A DNA stretch of 64,000 nucleotides from Polaribacter sp. Hel_I_88 (GTDB taxonomy: Bacteria > Bacteroidota > Bacteroidia > Flavobacteriales > Flavobacteriaceae), in contig NZ_JHZZ01000001.1 in NCBI RefSeq assembly GCF_000687935.1, positions 1,426,001 to 1,490,000 on the forward strand, given 5' to 3'. This document shows positions 1 through 8,394 of the stretch, piece by piece. The stretch's first letter is position 1. Every line of letters begins with the position of its first letter. A program made the position numbers and the translations under genes. Below the pieces are notes generated by a model. It did no database searches. It was not told the DNA's origin and saw only the letters and a program-made list of their open reading frames with translations.

Positions 1-2
1 GC

Positions 3-728
3 GAATTATCAAAATTAAAGGAATCATTAAAAAATAAAACCATTTTTTCTGCAATTAAAGGAATTGTGCCAGAAACAGGTTTAATTGTTGGTGAACATTT
101 TAATCAAAAATACAACATTTCATTAGATAATATTGGAGTAATCACAGGACCTTGTCATGCAGAAGAGGTTGCTATGGAGCGTTTATCGTACTTAACAATT
201 GCTTGTCAAGATGAAGCTATTGCCAAAAAAATGGCAGAAGCTTTGCAAAGTTGGTACATCAATATAAAAACCACAGATGATATTATTGGAACAGAATATG
301 CAGCAGTTTTAAAGAATATTTATGCTGTTGCTGCTGGTATTGCTCATGGTTTGGGTTATGGAGATAATTTTCAATCGGTTTTAATGAGTAATGCAATTCG
401 CGAAATGAAACGTTTCATTAAAAAAGTACATAAAATGAAACGAAACATTAACGATTCTGCATATTTGGGCGATTTACTGGTAACAGGATATTCCACATTT
501 AGTAGAAACAGAATGTTTGGTAATATGATTGGAAAAGGGTACACTGTAAAATCTGCACAACATGAAATGAGTATGATTGCAGAAGGCTATTATGCTACCA
601 AAAGTGCTTATAAAATTAAAGAAGAAAAAGGAGCAAAAACTCCAATTATTGATGCTGTTTACAATGTTTTATATGATGATAAAGATCCAAAAAAAGAATT
701 TAAAAAATTGACGAACAAATTAGATTAG
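3..728 (+). CDS. gpsA: Glycerol-3-phosphate dehydrogenase [NAD(P)+], 5'-truncated by window edge
   Basis: Cytosolic enzyme reducing dihydroxyacetone phosphate to sn-glycerol-3-phosphate for phospholipid synthesis. The frame is already open at base 3, so the true start and the N-terminal Rossmann dinucleotide-binding half lie left of the window; 241 codons are visible. The GTG at 66 is an internal valine codon, not the start. Seen: the GPCHAEEV segment typical of GpsA, then EYAAVLKNIYAVAAG containing the catalytic lysine, then the all-helical C-terminal domain with GLGYGDN. The family is normally about 330 residues, so roughly a quarter to a third is missing. The FAD-linked counterpart glpD lies 5.4 kb downstream on the other strand, but the two are not in an operon. 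Confidence 0.93.
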   Translation, partial: ELSKLKESLKNKTIFSAIKGIVPETGLIVGEHFNQKYNISLDNIGVITGPCHAEEVAMERLSYLTIACQDEAIAKKMAEALQSWYINIKTTDDIIGTEYAAVLKNIYAVAAGIAHGLGYGDNFQSVLMSNAIREMKRFIKKVHKMKRNINDSAYLGDLLVTGYSTFSRNRMFGNMIGKGYTVKSAQHEMSMIAEGYYATKSAYKIKEEKGAKTPIIDAVYNVLYDDKDPKKEFKKLTNKLD

Positions 729-857
729 ACTTTATGGGTCTCAAACTTTATTTAAAACTATGTACTTTGGTGCATTTCGCTTTGGTTTCTAAAAATTTCA
801 GCCACGAATTCACGAATTTCACTCAAATAAATTAGCTGAGCTTTCGCATTTCACGAA

Positions 858-874
858 GCAGACTTTTAGTCTGC
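858..874. repeat. Short perfect hairpin
   Basis: GCAGACT, a TTT loop, then AGTCTGC: a perfect 7-bp stem. There is no T-run directly after it, and it lies 130 bases past gpsA, so it is not an obvious terminator. It fits a small REP-like palindrome in a repeat-rich spacer. Confidence 0.5.
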
Positions 875-978
875 AAACCAAACCTATAGACTTGAACTCA
901 ATACTGGTTTAGTTTTATAAATAATAAAATTTCGCATTAATTACTTCGCATTAAATTTAAAATAAAAATCAAAGTAAT

Positions 979-1116
979 GAATTCACGAATTTTAATTATT
1001 GTCAAATATTTTTATTTTATTGGTATAAAAATCCAAAGGATTTTAAAATTTGTGTTAATATAATAGATAAGATTTGTTGTATTTTAATTTGTGAATTCGT
1101 GGCAAAAATTTGATAC
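979..1116 (+). repeat. Dispersed MITE-like repeat, copy A
   Basis: This stretch shares its order of blocks with 18948-19046: aattcacgaa, then ttaattattgt-aaatattttt, then ataaaaatccaaaggattt, then gtgaattcgtggc followed by aaaaatttgatac. Copy A has about 38 extra bases before the last block. The two ends carry short inverted repeats (gaattcac / gtgaattc), and an inverted copy of the right end (gccacgaattcacgaattt) lies at 801-819. It contains no open frame, so it would be a non-autonomous element or a relic. Confidence 0.65.
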
Positions 1117-1366
1117 GTTTGTCAAATGTAAAAAGTTAAAAGAGTATGAATAAGAGAATTTTAAATATGCGAATTATTTGTTTTCAAATCGTATAAAAAA
1201 GATTTTAAGTACTTAAAAAAAAAATCAAAGGGATGAAATATGAATAGCAAAGTTTTAAAATATTAAATTAAGTCTTAAAGAGGGGAAATATAAGTAATTT
1301 CTTAACTAGTTTTTTTTTGCGAATCTCCGTGTAAATTTTTTTAACTGTTATTTTTTTAAAAGTTAG

Positions 1367-1393
1367 TTGATGAATATAAATTGTTTATTTTTG
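1367..1393 (+). promoter_or_regulatory. Putative Bacteroidota promoter for the ACT-like/MFS pair
   Basis: TTG at 1367-1369 and TATTTTTG at 1386-1393 fit the Bacteroidota -33 TTG and -7 TAnnTTTG boxes. The 16-base spacing is slightly short. The -7 box ends 30 bases before the ATG at 1424. Confidence 0.4.
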
Positions 1394-1423
1394 AACATTC
1401 AAAACTATTTTTAAACTTTATCA

Positions 1424-2083
1424 ATGAAAACCATACAAGAAGTTGTAGAAAGTACCATTAGAAAAACACCTTTTATAGAAGAAGCTTTGCATGAAAAACT
1501 GATTAACGTTTCTTCTTTAGCTCGAATTATTTTACCAGAAGTTTCTGCTAGTTTAAAGAAAGATGTAAAAGTTGGTGCTGTAATGATGGCTATTAACAGA
1601 CTTTCGCCAGCGAGCGAATTGCGCATCAGAAAAAACATAAAACGTTTAGCGTTAGATTTAGGAAATGTAATTGTACGTTCTGATTTGTGTGATTTTACGT
1701 TTAAAAATACAACGTCGTTATTAAAAGAAGTTGCCAAAATCTTAAATAAATCATCTGAAAGTCAAGATTATTTTTTAACGGTTTCTCAAGGAATTTTTGA
1801 AACAAACATTGTTACCAGTAAAAATTTAAGACCTTTTGTAGAAGAGATTTTCGAAAACGAAACACTAACACATAATATGTTAGATTTGGCTTCTATCACC
1901 ATAAAATTACCAAAAGAAAATTTAGAACAATCAGGTATTTATTACTTTATTTTAAAGCAATTAGCTTGGGCAGATATTTCTCTTCAAGAAATTATTTCGA
2001 CCACAAATGAAATGACCATTGTTGTAAAAGAGCAAGATATCAACCAAACATTTGCCATTTTAATGGACATGAAATTGAGTTAA
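1424..2083 (+). CDS. Uncharacterised protein with ACT-like C-terminus
   Basis: A 219-residue soluble protein without signal peptide or membrane segments. The C-terminal 60 or so residues (ISLQEIISTTNEMTIVVKEQDINQTFAIL) have the pattern of an ACT regulatory domain as found at the end of aspartate kinases, where amino acids bind. The N-terminal part is helical and basic, with RIRKNIKRLALD near residues 67-78, and is not recognised. There is no kinase or catalytic motif. It lies 3 bases upstream of an MFS transporter on the same strand, so the two are probably co-transcribed and it may regulate or sense for that transporter. That functional link is inference. Confidence 0.6.
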   Translation: MKTIQEVVESTIRKTPFIEEALHEKLINVSSLARIILPEVSASLKKDVKVGAVMMAINRLSPASELRIRKNIKRLALDLGNVIVRSDLCDFTFKNTTSLLKEVAKILNKSSESQDYFLTVSQGIFETNIVTSKNLRPFVEEIFENETLTHNMLDLASITIKLPKENLEQSGIYYFILKQLAWADISLQEIISTTNEMTIVVKEQDINQTFAILMDMKLS

Positions 2084-2086
2084 TTA

Positions 2087-3358
2087 ATGCCAAAACAAGA
2101 TCCTTATGCAGCACTAAGAATAAAGGAATTCAATATTTTTTTATTCGTACGTTTTTTACTAGTTTTTGGCTGGTCCATGCAATTTATTGTGATTGAATGG
2201 CAAGTATATTCCATTACAAAAGATCCACTTTCTTTAGGTATTATTGGGTTGATGGAAATTATTCCAGCATTCTCCATGGCATTATTTGCTGGGCATATTG
2301 TAGATCAAAGAGAAAAAAGAAATTTATTAGCCTTATGTACAGGTGCTTTTTCTTTGATAAGTTTAGGGTTGTTTTTCTTAACAACAGACACAGTTATCAA
2401 CAGTTGGTCAACAAATTCGGTTTTATACGCTATTTACGGTTTGGTTTTTTTCGGTGGATTTTTACGATCCTTTTTTGGTCCAACAATTTTTTCTTTAGTG
2501 GCATTGTTAGTTCCTAAAAAAATATATCATAATGCTGCAACTTGGAGCACCAGTACTTGGAAAACTGCTTCTGTTTCTGGAGCACTTTTTGGTGGTTTTT
2601 TTATTGGTTGGCTTGGTGTTGATACTACACTTTCTATTGTTTTTATTTTGGTAACACTTTCCTTTATTACGTTATTTCAAATTAAGAAAAAACCAATTTT
2701 AAATTCAAAAATAGGCGAACCAGTTACAGAAAGTTTAAAAGCTGGTGTAAAATTTGTGTTTCAAAACAAAGCAATTTTAGGAACATTAACCTTAGACATG
2801 ATTGCTGTTCTTTTTGGTGGAACAGTGGCAATTTTATCGGTATTTGCGCAAGATATTTTAAAAGTTGGCCCAGAAGGTTTTGGATTGTTAAACGCATCAA
2901 TTTCTATGGGAAGTATTGTAACCATGTTGTTAACAACGTACATTCCTATCAACCAAAATACAGGTAGAAAAATGCTGATATCTGTTTTTATTTTTGGGTT
3001 GAGTATTATCGCTTTTGGATTATCATCTCTTTTTTGGGTAAGTTTATTAGCGTTGTTTATAAGTGGAGCAGCAGACGGAATTTCGATGGTAATTCGTCAA
3101 ACAATTTTGCAGATAAAAACGCCAGATGATATGAGAGGTAGAGTATCTTCAGTAAACTCTATGTTTGTGGGTTCATCAAACGAATTAGGTGCTTTTGAAA
3201 GTGGTTTAGCAGCAAAAATTTTAGGGCCAGTTGCAGCTGTTGTTTTTGGTGGAACTATGACATTAATTACTGTGGTTACAACAGCTGTTGTAAGCCCAAC
3301 AATTCGAAATTTAGACCTTACAGCAGATATTGAAGAAAATGAAAAAGAGGGAGTTTAA
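2087..3358 (+). CDS. MFS transporter (MFS_3 / EntS-like)
   Basis: Inner-membrane major facilitator of 423 residues with about 12 hydrophobic segments. After the second helix comes the MFS loop signature as GHIVDQREKRN (about residues 68-78), and a second loop around KTPDDMRGRVSS follows helix 10, as in the enterobactin-exporter-like MFS_3 branch. The substrate cannot be read from sequence; members commonly export siderophores or drugs. It follows the ACT-like gene with a 3-base gap. Its stop overlaps by 4 bases the stop end of the convergent barrel-protein gene, leaving no room for a terminator between them. Confidence 0.85.
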   Translation: MPKQDPYAALRIKEFNIFLFVRFLLVFGWSMQFIVIEWQVYSITKDPLSLGIIGLMEIIPAFSMALFAGHIVDQREKRNLLALCTGAFSLISLGLFFLTTDTVINSWSTNSVLYAIYGLVFFGGFLRSFFGPTIFSLVALLVPKKIYHNAATWSTSTWKTASVSGALFGGFFIGWLGVDTTLSIVFILVTLSFITLFQIKKKPILNSKIGEPVTESLKAGVKFVFQNKAILGTLTLDMIAVLFGGTVAILSVFAQDILKVGPEGFGLLNASISMGSIVTMLLTTYIPINQNTGRKMLISVFIFGLSIIAFGLSSLFWVSLLALFISGAADGISMVIRQTILQIKTPDDMRGRVSSVNSMFVGSSNELGAFESGLAAKILGPVAAVVFGGTMTLITVVTTAVVSPTIRNLDLTADIEENEKEGV

Positions 3359-3936
3359 AACTTATATAAAACTCCGAAATTTATGTTTGACAAATTTAAG
3401 TTTATATTAAAAGAATTTACAGCTTCTGCTCCTTGAAAATCTCCCTTTTCTGTAACATATGATAGTACTCCTAAATTTGCAATCAACGAAAAATTATCTG
3501 AAACAAAATAATTTACTCCAGGAAATACAGCTCCTTGAAATAAGTTAGATGTATAATCTCCTTGAAATCCATTATCAAATTTAGTAGAAACATAAGCTAA
3601 ACCAACCCCTAAAGTAAATGAAAACTTATTTTCAGTATTAAAAAAATGAATTAAACTTGTTTGAACCCCAAAAGAATTAGTTTCAGAATCTCCAGCTTCA
3701 TTTAAACCAACAATTAAACCTAATTCTAAAGCATTGGAATTGTCTAAAAAATAACCCACTGTAGGTTGAAAATTAAATGCAGATTGAGAAAAGTTTTCAG
3801 AAGTTGTTTTCGCATAATTTATTTGGCCACTTAAGTAAAAATCACTTTGTGAGAAACCAATAAAATCATTTTTTTCTTGAGAAAAAGATTCAGAAAAAGT
3901 TATAATTAACAAAAGGAGACTAAAATAATATTTCAT
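3355..3936 (-). CDS. Outer-membrane beta-barrel protein (porin-like)
   Basis: A 193-residue protein with a clear signal peptide (MKYYFSLLLLIITFSESFSQ, predicted cut after about residue 19). The rest alternates short amphipathic strands with glycines and ends NINFGVLYKF, with the terminal aromatic residue typical of outer-membrane barrels. The length suggests an eight-stranded barrel of the OMP_b-brl type. No ligand can be inferred. It appears monocistronic, with 46 bases to the next minus-strand gene end upstream. Confidence 0.75.
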   Translation of the reverse strand: MKYYFSLLLLIITFSESFSQEKNDFIGFSQSDFYLSGQINYAKTTSENFSQSAFNFQPTVGYFLDNSNALELGLIVGLNEAGDSETNSFGVQTSLIHFFNTENKFSFTLGVGLAYVSTKFDNGFQGDYTSNLFQGAVFPGVNYFVSDNFSLIANLGVLSYVTEKGDFQGAEAVNSFNINLNLSNINFGVLYKF

Positions 3937-3982
3937 TGTTTTGGTTTTTGAGCGAAAATATACTTTTTTTGAGTATAAAATA

Positions 3983-4750
3983 TTATTTTTTAGGAATCGT
4001 TCTAAAATTGCCTAATAGTAGTGTCCAATCATAATTTTTAAACTCTAGATCTTTTGGTTTTTCTGGTGTAATTTTATATTCAGCTAAAATTTCTCTTACG
4101 CCACAAAGTCCGCCAAAATCTGCTCTAAACCAAGAAAATAATGCTACAGATGTTGCCGTTTTTGTTTCAGCATTATACGTGGTTTGTTCGTTTAAATATT
4201 CGGTTGCCATAAAATCTAGTTCTTTATCTAAATTTTCTGCAGAAAATAGTGCAACTGGAGGACAACTTTTTGCACCACAATTTAATGCAAAATGAATTCG
4301 CCATTCCAAATCACCATCAATACGTAATTTACGTTCCCATTTTGGTCTAAAATATTTTCTTAAATAACCCCAACTCCATTTAATGCGAGATTTACGCATA
4401 ATATCGTGTTCAATATCATCAAAAGACAAAGTTTCACCAGCAATTTTTACACGTTCTTTTTTAAAGAAACTTCCTCTATCTTCATATTCTTTAGGATTTT
4501 CAGTTAAAGAAATTTGAATAAATGCGTTGTAAACATTCAACCAAAAAGCTAGTTTTTTAGTATCTGTATCTAATTCTACTACCAAATCTTCTAAAGAACT
4601 CTCTGCTAAAATAGCGACTTCTTTATCATAAGATTTTTTATTCATAATATTTTGAAGCAAATCTTGAGCAACTTCACTATAATTTACCTTATTTTGTGCA
4701 TTGATTTGAAATGCAGATAAAAAAAGAATTCCTATTAAAAACTGTTTCAT
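3983..4750 (-). CDS. DUF547 domain-containing secreted protein
   Basis: A 255-residue protein with signal peptide (MKQFLIGILFLSAFQINAQ). It carries the DUF547 signature: LAFWLNVYNAFIQISL, FDDIEHDIMR, WRIHFALNCGAKSCPP and a long C-terminal helix. The conserved histidine and cysteines of NCGAKSCP give it a possible peptidase- or transglutaminase-like fold, but the biochemical role of the family is not settled. It is transcribed away from the TIGR04283-type glycosyltransferase, with only 22 bases between the two start codons, so the promoters must lie largely inside each other's coding sequence and the pair is likely co-regulated. DUF547 proteins can accompany such glycosyltransferases; that association is from memory. 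Confidence 0.85.
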   Translation of the reverse strand: MKQFLIGILFLSAFQINAQNKVNYSEVAQDLLQNIMNKKSYDKEVAILAESSLEDLVVELDTDTKKLAFWLNVYNAFIQISLTENPKEYEDRGSFFKKERVKIAGETLSFDDIEHDIMRKSRIKWSWGYLRKYFRPKWERKLRIDGDLEWRIHFALNCGAKSCPPVALFSAENLDKELDFMATEYLNEQTTYNAETKTATSVALFSWFRADFGGLCGVREILAEYKITPEKPKDLEFKNYDWTLLLGNFRTIPKK

Positions 4751-4772
4751 ATAATATTTCGTAAGTTTAAGT

Positions 4773-5477
4773 ATGATGTTAAGTATTATTATTCCTGTTT
4801 ATAATGAGCAAGAAAACCTATCTAAGAGGTTGTCGTTTTTATCTGAACAAGCTAACAAATTTCCTATAGAAATAATTATTTCTAATTCACCAGAGTCTAC
4901 AGATGATAGCAATTTGATTTGTGAACATTATAGTAAAGTTACTCATTTTATAGCCAATAAAAAAGGAAGAGCAGCTCAAATGAATTTTGGAGCATCAAAA
5001 GCAAAAGGAGACATATTTTTATTTTTACATGCAGATGTAATTCTACCACAAGATTTTTATCAACAAATAATAGTAGCTAATAAACAAGGAAATAAAGCTG
5101 GTTTTTTTGCTTATAAGTTTGATAAAAAATCTGCACTTTTAAATTTTAACAGCAAGTTTACTACAAAAGATGGTTTATTTGCTGGAGGTGGAGACCAATG
5201 CCAATTTTTTAAAAAAGAAACGTTTGCAAAGCTTAAAGGTTTTAACGAAGAATTTTGTATTATGGAAGATTTTGAAATGATAGACAAAGTAAGAAAGCAG
5301 AAAATTCCTTTTAAAATTATACAGTCTAAAGCCATTGTAAGTGCCAGAAAATACAAAGAAAATTCTTGGGTAAAAGTTAATTTAATTAATGGCTATGTTT
5401 TTTTACAATATAAGTTTGGTGTACACCCAACAAAGTTGAGAAAAACATATAAATCTCTTTTAAGAGAACGTGTTTAA
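4773..5477 (+). CDS. GT2 glycosyltransferase, TIGR04283 type
   Basis: A 234-residue cytosolic family-2 glycosyltransferase. The GT-A fold begins at residue 2 with LSIIIPVYNEQENL; KGRAAQMNFGA and LFLHADVILP (the DxD-like metal/nucleotide-sugar motif) follow, and then MEDFEMIDKVRK. The combination KGRAxQMNxGA plus HADxxLP is the hallmark of TIGR04283, named for its association with arsenosugar biosynthesis loci. No ArsM or ArsS-like gene is present here, so the arsenic link is unproven. The start may be ATG 4773 or 4776. A strong bidirectional terminator follows. Confidence 0.85.
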   Translation: MMLSIIIPVYNEQENLSKRLSFLSEQANKFPIEIIISNSPESTDDSNLICEHYSKVTHFIANKKGRAAQMNFGASKAKGDIFLFLHADVILPQDFYQQIIVANKQGNKAGFFAYKFDKKSALLNFNSKFTTKDGLFAGGGDQCQFFKKETFAKLKGFNEEFCIMEDFEMIDKVRKQKIPFKIIQSKAIVSARKYKENSWVKVNLINGYVFLQYKFGVHPTKLRKTYKSLLRERV

Positions 5478-5480
5478 AAA

Positions 5481-5509
5481 AACCCGTTTACTTTTTAAAT
5501 AAACGGGTT
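5481..5509. terminator. Bidirectional rho-independent terminator
   Basis: AACCCGTTTA (5481-5490) pairs with TAAACGGGTT (5500-5509), with an A-run before and a T-run after. It serves both the glycosyltransferase gene and the convergent small acidic-protein gene. Confidence 0.85.
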
Positions 5510-5518
5510 TTTGGTTTG

Positions 5519-5848
5519 TTATGATTTTTTTAAAGAAGTAATTATTTTAACAGTAATATTTTTACCTGTTTCTTCTCCTTCTTCATCTAATTCCTCTATT
5601 TCTTCATTTTTCCAAGTAAGTGTAAATTTCTTACCGATAAAAGCATCATCATATAAATCTATTTCAATTTCGTCATCTGTATCGTAAAATAAATGTTCTT
5701 TATTTTTATCATCTACAAATTTATATAAATCGTCGTCTGTAATTCCTTTAAAAGTAGCGACTAATTTATTTTCTTGAAATGTTACTTTTTTAGCCGAAAA
5801 AGAAATGGCAATTAACAGCACTAAAGCTGCACTATATATTGTTTTCAT
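5519..5848 (-). CDS. Small secreted acidic protein, unknown
   Basis: A 109-residue protein with a hydrophobic N-terminal signal peptide (MKTIYSAALVLLIAISFSA). The mature part is very rich in Asp and Glu (DDDLYKFVDDKNKEH, EIEELDEEGEETGKN) and probably beta-structured. It has no cysteine lipobox and no recognisable catalytic motif. The acidic clusters could bind cations, but nothing more can be said. It is a single gene with a terminator directly downstream. Confidence 0.65.
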   Translation of the reverse strand: MKTIYSAALVLLIAISFSAKKVTFQENKLVATFKGITDDDLYKFVDDKNKEHLFYDTDDEIEIDLYDDAFIGKKFTLTWKNEEIEELDEEGEETGKNITVKIITSLKKS

Positions 5849-6110
5849 AATTTATTATTTTTAGATTGTTATTATAATTCTATTGAAGTTTCTTTTTCCC
5901 AAAAAGAACCTTTTTTACTGAAGTTGAATTACAATTTGTGCATAAGCCAAAAATTAATAAATTAAGCAGTTCAAATGTACATTATTTTTTAATTGATATT
6001 ACAAATCAATTTAAATTTTCGTTTTAAAAATTGTTAATTTTTATACTTTTTAATATTGATATTAATATACTGATATGCAGTAGTTAACTGTTTTTTGAGC
6101 CAAAGTAATC

Positions 6111-7769
6111 TTACTTAAAAGTGGTGGCTGTTTTTAGGTGTTCTTCTAATTCTTTCTGATGTTTCTTAGCAGTTTTGTCATCCCAAGAAAAATAGGTTTG
6201 GAATTCACGAAATACAAGTTCTTTATAAGTATTTATACTTTCTACATCAAAGAATAAACGACCTGTTCTTCGCATAAAAAAGTCTGTTGGAGTGCAAGCC
6301 ATTTCATGATGAATTGTAAACCAAACTTCTGCAATCATCATTTTTTCTTGCATATTATCGTGCATCAAATCATCGAATTTTTGCAAAATAATGTCTGTTT
6401 GTTTTCCATAATTATGCACTAAATATTCAGCATCTTTTCTATCAAAATCAACTTCTGCAATTCTATTCTGAATAGCATCTGTATAACTTTTTACTTCAGA
6501 GGAGTTTTTAAATGTTCCACCAGAAAGTACAATATCTTTTGTTTTTATTTCATCAAATTCTTTGTCAAATCTGCGTTCATATTTTTTACCAACCAAATCT
6601 ACGATTCGTTCTGCCATTTTTCTGTAGCCCGTTAATTTTCCACCAGCAATAGAAATCAGTTCTGTATCAGAAACAAAAATCTCATCTTTTCTAGATAATT
6701 CACTTGCCGATTTTCCTTCTTCATGAATTAAAGGACGCAAACCAGCCCAAGAACTTTGCACATCATCTAAAGAAATATTTATGTCTGTAAACATATTATT
6801 AACTGCTGATATTAAATAGGTTGCATCTACTAAATTGGTGTTTACATTATCTTTATCTTTTTGATAATTGGTATCTGTTGTTCCAAAATAAGTAACACGT
6901 CCACGAGGAATTGCAAACATCATTCGTCCATCTGGCACATCAAAATAAACAGATTGTTTTACAGGCAGTTTTTCGTGAGCAACTACTAAATGGACTCCTT
7001 TTGTTAAGTGTAAACGTTTCCCAATTTTGGAGTGGTTTATTTGGCGTAATTCGTCTACCCATGGGCCAGCAGCACTCACAACATACTTAGCTTTTATGGC
7101 AAACTTATCACTAGAAATAGTGTCTTTTACTTTGGCACCGACAACTCTATCATCTTTATATATAAATTCTGTAGCTTCAGTATAATTAAGAATTTTTGCA
7201 TCATAGTTTAAAGCTGTTTTTAAAACTTCAATTGTTAAACGAGCATCATCTGTTCTATATTCAGCGTAATAACCAGCGCCATTTAAAATAGTTTCTGGCA
7301 ACAAAGGTTCTTGTTCTAAGGCTTCCTTTTTATCCAACATTTTACGTTTGTCTTCACCTTCTACAGATGCTAAAATATCGTATACTTTTAAGCCAATTGA
7401 GGTTAACCAAGAACCATAAGTTCCTCCATCAATTAAAGGTAAAATCATTTTTTCTGGAATTACCAAATGAGGAGCTAATTTGTGTACAATGGCTCTTTCT
7501 GTACCTACTTCTTTTACCAGCCAAAAATCGAATTGTTTTAAATAGCGTAAACCTCCATGAATTAATTTTGTGGATTTGCTTGACGTGCCAGAGGCAAAAT
7601 CATTCTTTTCAATTAAAGCAACTTTCATACCTCTAGAAGCAGCATCTAAAGCGATTCCTGCACCAGTAATTCCACCACCAATAATTAGTAAATCAAATTC
7701 GGTAGTTTGTAAATCTGTGGTTATTTTTTGTCTGTTGAAGTATGAAAATTTGTTCATGGTAAAATTCAA
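6111..7769 (-). CDS. glpD: FAD-dependent glycerol-3-phosphate dehydrogenase
   Basis: Membrane-associated flavoenzyme oxidising sn-glycerol-3-phosphate to dihydroxyacetone phosphate and passing electrons to menaquinone. It is 552 residues, normal for GlpD/GlpA. The FAD-binding GGGITGAG lies at residues 31-38, followed by the family signature SSKSTKLIHGGLRYL (about 63-77); the C-terminal DAO_C domain holds GGKLTGYRKMAERIVD. Two possible starts exist (MNFTM); the second ATG, four codons in, is equally plausible. No glpF or glpK is adjacent, so it is a stand-alone gene here. Confidence 0.95.
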   Translation of the reverse strand: MNFTMNKFSYFNRQKITTDLQTTEFDLLIIGGGITGAGIALDAASRGMKVALIEKNDFASGTSSKSTKLIHGGLRYLKQFDFWLVKEVGTERAIVHKLAPHLVIPEKMILPLIDGGTYGSWLTSIGLKVYDILASVEGEDKRKMLDKKEALEQEPLLPETILNGAGYYAEYRTDDARLTIEVLKTALNYDAKILNYTEATEFIYKDDRVVGAKVKDTISSDKFAIKAKYVVSAAGPWVDELRQINHSKIGKRLHLTKGVHLVVAHEKLPVKQSVYFDVPDGRMMFAIPRGRVTYFGTTDTNYQKDKDNVNTNLVDATYLISAVNNMFTDINISLDDVQSSWAGLRPLIHEEGKSASELSRKDEIFVSDTELISIAGGKLTGYRKMAERIVDLVGKKYERRFDKEFDEIKTKDIVLSGGTFKNSSEVKSYTDAIQNRIAEVDFDRKDAEYLVHNYGKQTDIILQKFDDLMHDNMQEKMMIAEVWFTIHHEMACTPTDFFMRRTGRLFFDVESINTYKELVFREFQTYFSWDDKTAKKHQKELEEHLKTATTFK

Positions 7770-7884
7770 TTTTGTGAATTATGCTACTAAAAGTAATATT
7801 TAGCAAATTACGAAAAAGCAAAAGATTCAATTTCGTTTTTTAAAATTTTTTGTATAAAAAAGAGGTTTTAATTTTATTTACACA

Positions 7885-7892
7885 TATTTTTG
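7885..7892 (+). promoter_or_regulatory. Putative -7 box for the TerB-like gene
   Basis: TATTTTTG matches TAnnTTTG and lies 15 bases before the ATG at 7908, implying a very short leader. No good -33 TTG at the expected distance. Confidence 0.35.
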
Positions 7893-7907
7893 CAAAAAAA
7901 ATAAACA

Positions 7908-8342
7908 ATGGCATTTTCAGACTTATATTCTAGTGGAAAACATAAACAAGAAATCGGACATTTTGCAAATGTTGTAAAAATTGCAAAGGCAGATGGTATT
8001 ATTAGCGATGATGAAAGAGCTTTATTGGCTAAAGTAGGAAAGAAGTTAAATATTACAGTTGAGGAATTTAAGATTATTTTTGAACAACCAGAAAAATTTC
8101 CAACAAACTCACCTATTAGTTATGATGATAGAATAGAACGTTTATATCGTTTATCTAAAATGGTTTTGGCTAATGGTGAAGCAAAATTAGTAGAAGTTAA
8201 ATTAATGCAAAAAATAGCTGTTCGTTTAAACTTTAAATCAGAAAGAACAGAGAAAATTTGCAAAGAAGCAATTAATTTAGTGCTAAATAATAGCGATTTA
8301 GATAGCTTTACTGCTGCAATTAAGAACGTTGATCAAGCGTAA
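7908..8342 (+). CDS. TerB-like (TerB/DjlA N-terminal fold) protein
   Basis: A 144-residue all-helical cytosolic protein. VKIAKADGIISDDERALLAKVGKKL is the TerB signature with its acidic metal-binding-type cluster, repeated in a second half as KMVLANGEAKLVEVKLMQKIA. In classic tellurite loci TerB sits with TerC, TerD and TerE; none is here, so this is a solo TerB-domain protein of unknown job. A helical acidic protein of this kind may bind metal or act as an adaptor. It lies 52 bases upstream of the 2OG-Fe(II) oxygenase gene, with no terminator between, so co-expression is possible. Confidence 0.75.
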   Translation: MAFSDLYSSGKHKQEIGHFANVVKIAKADGIISDDERALLAKVGKKLNITVEEFKIIFEQPEKFPTNSPISYDDRIERLYRLSKMVLANGEAKLVEVKLMQKIAVRLNFKSERTEKICKEAINLVLNNSDLDSFTAAIKNVDQA

Positions 8343-8394
8343 ATTTACTGTAACTTTTAAATTAGTTCATCTTTATTAATTTTTAAATATTTTA

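Larger units (their letters stand above)
729..1423. other. Long non-coding spacer with repeat fragments
   Basis: About 700 bases with no convincing gene on either strand. It holds a hairpin (858-874), a MITE-like dispersed repeat (979-1116), an inverted fragment of that repeat's end (801-819) and a likely promoter just before the next gene (1367-1393). The motif gcgaatctccgtgtaaa near 1319 resembles gtgaatctcagtgtaaa near 29917, another sign of shared intergenic repeat material. The spacer looks like decayed repetitive DNA rather than a lost gene. Confidence 0.6.

Noticed and set aside
1411-1737. Antisense frame over the ACT-like gene
   Set aside because: It is a shadow of the sense frame; composition and motif evidence favour the plus strand.
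4773-5477. Firm arsenosugar biosynthesis call
   Set aside because: Only the glycosyltransferase (and perhaps DUF547) of such loci is present; arsM and arsS are missing here.
7908-8342. Tellurite-resistance operon
   Set aside because: Only a single TerB-domain protein is present, with no TerC, TerD or TerE.
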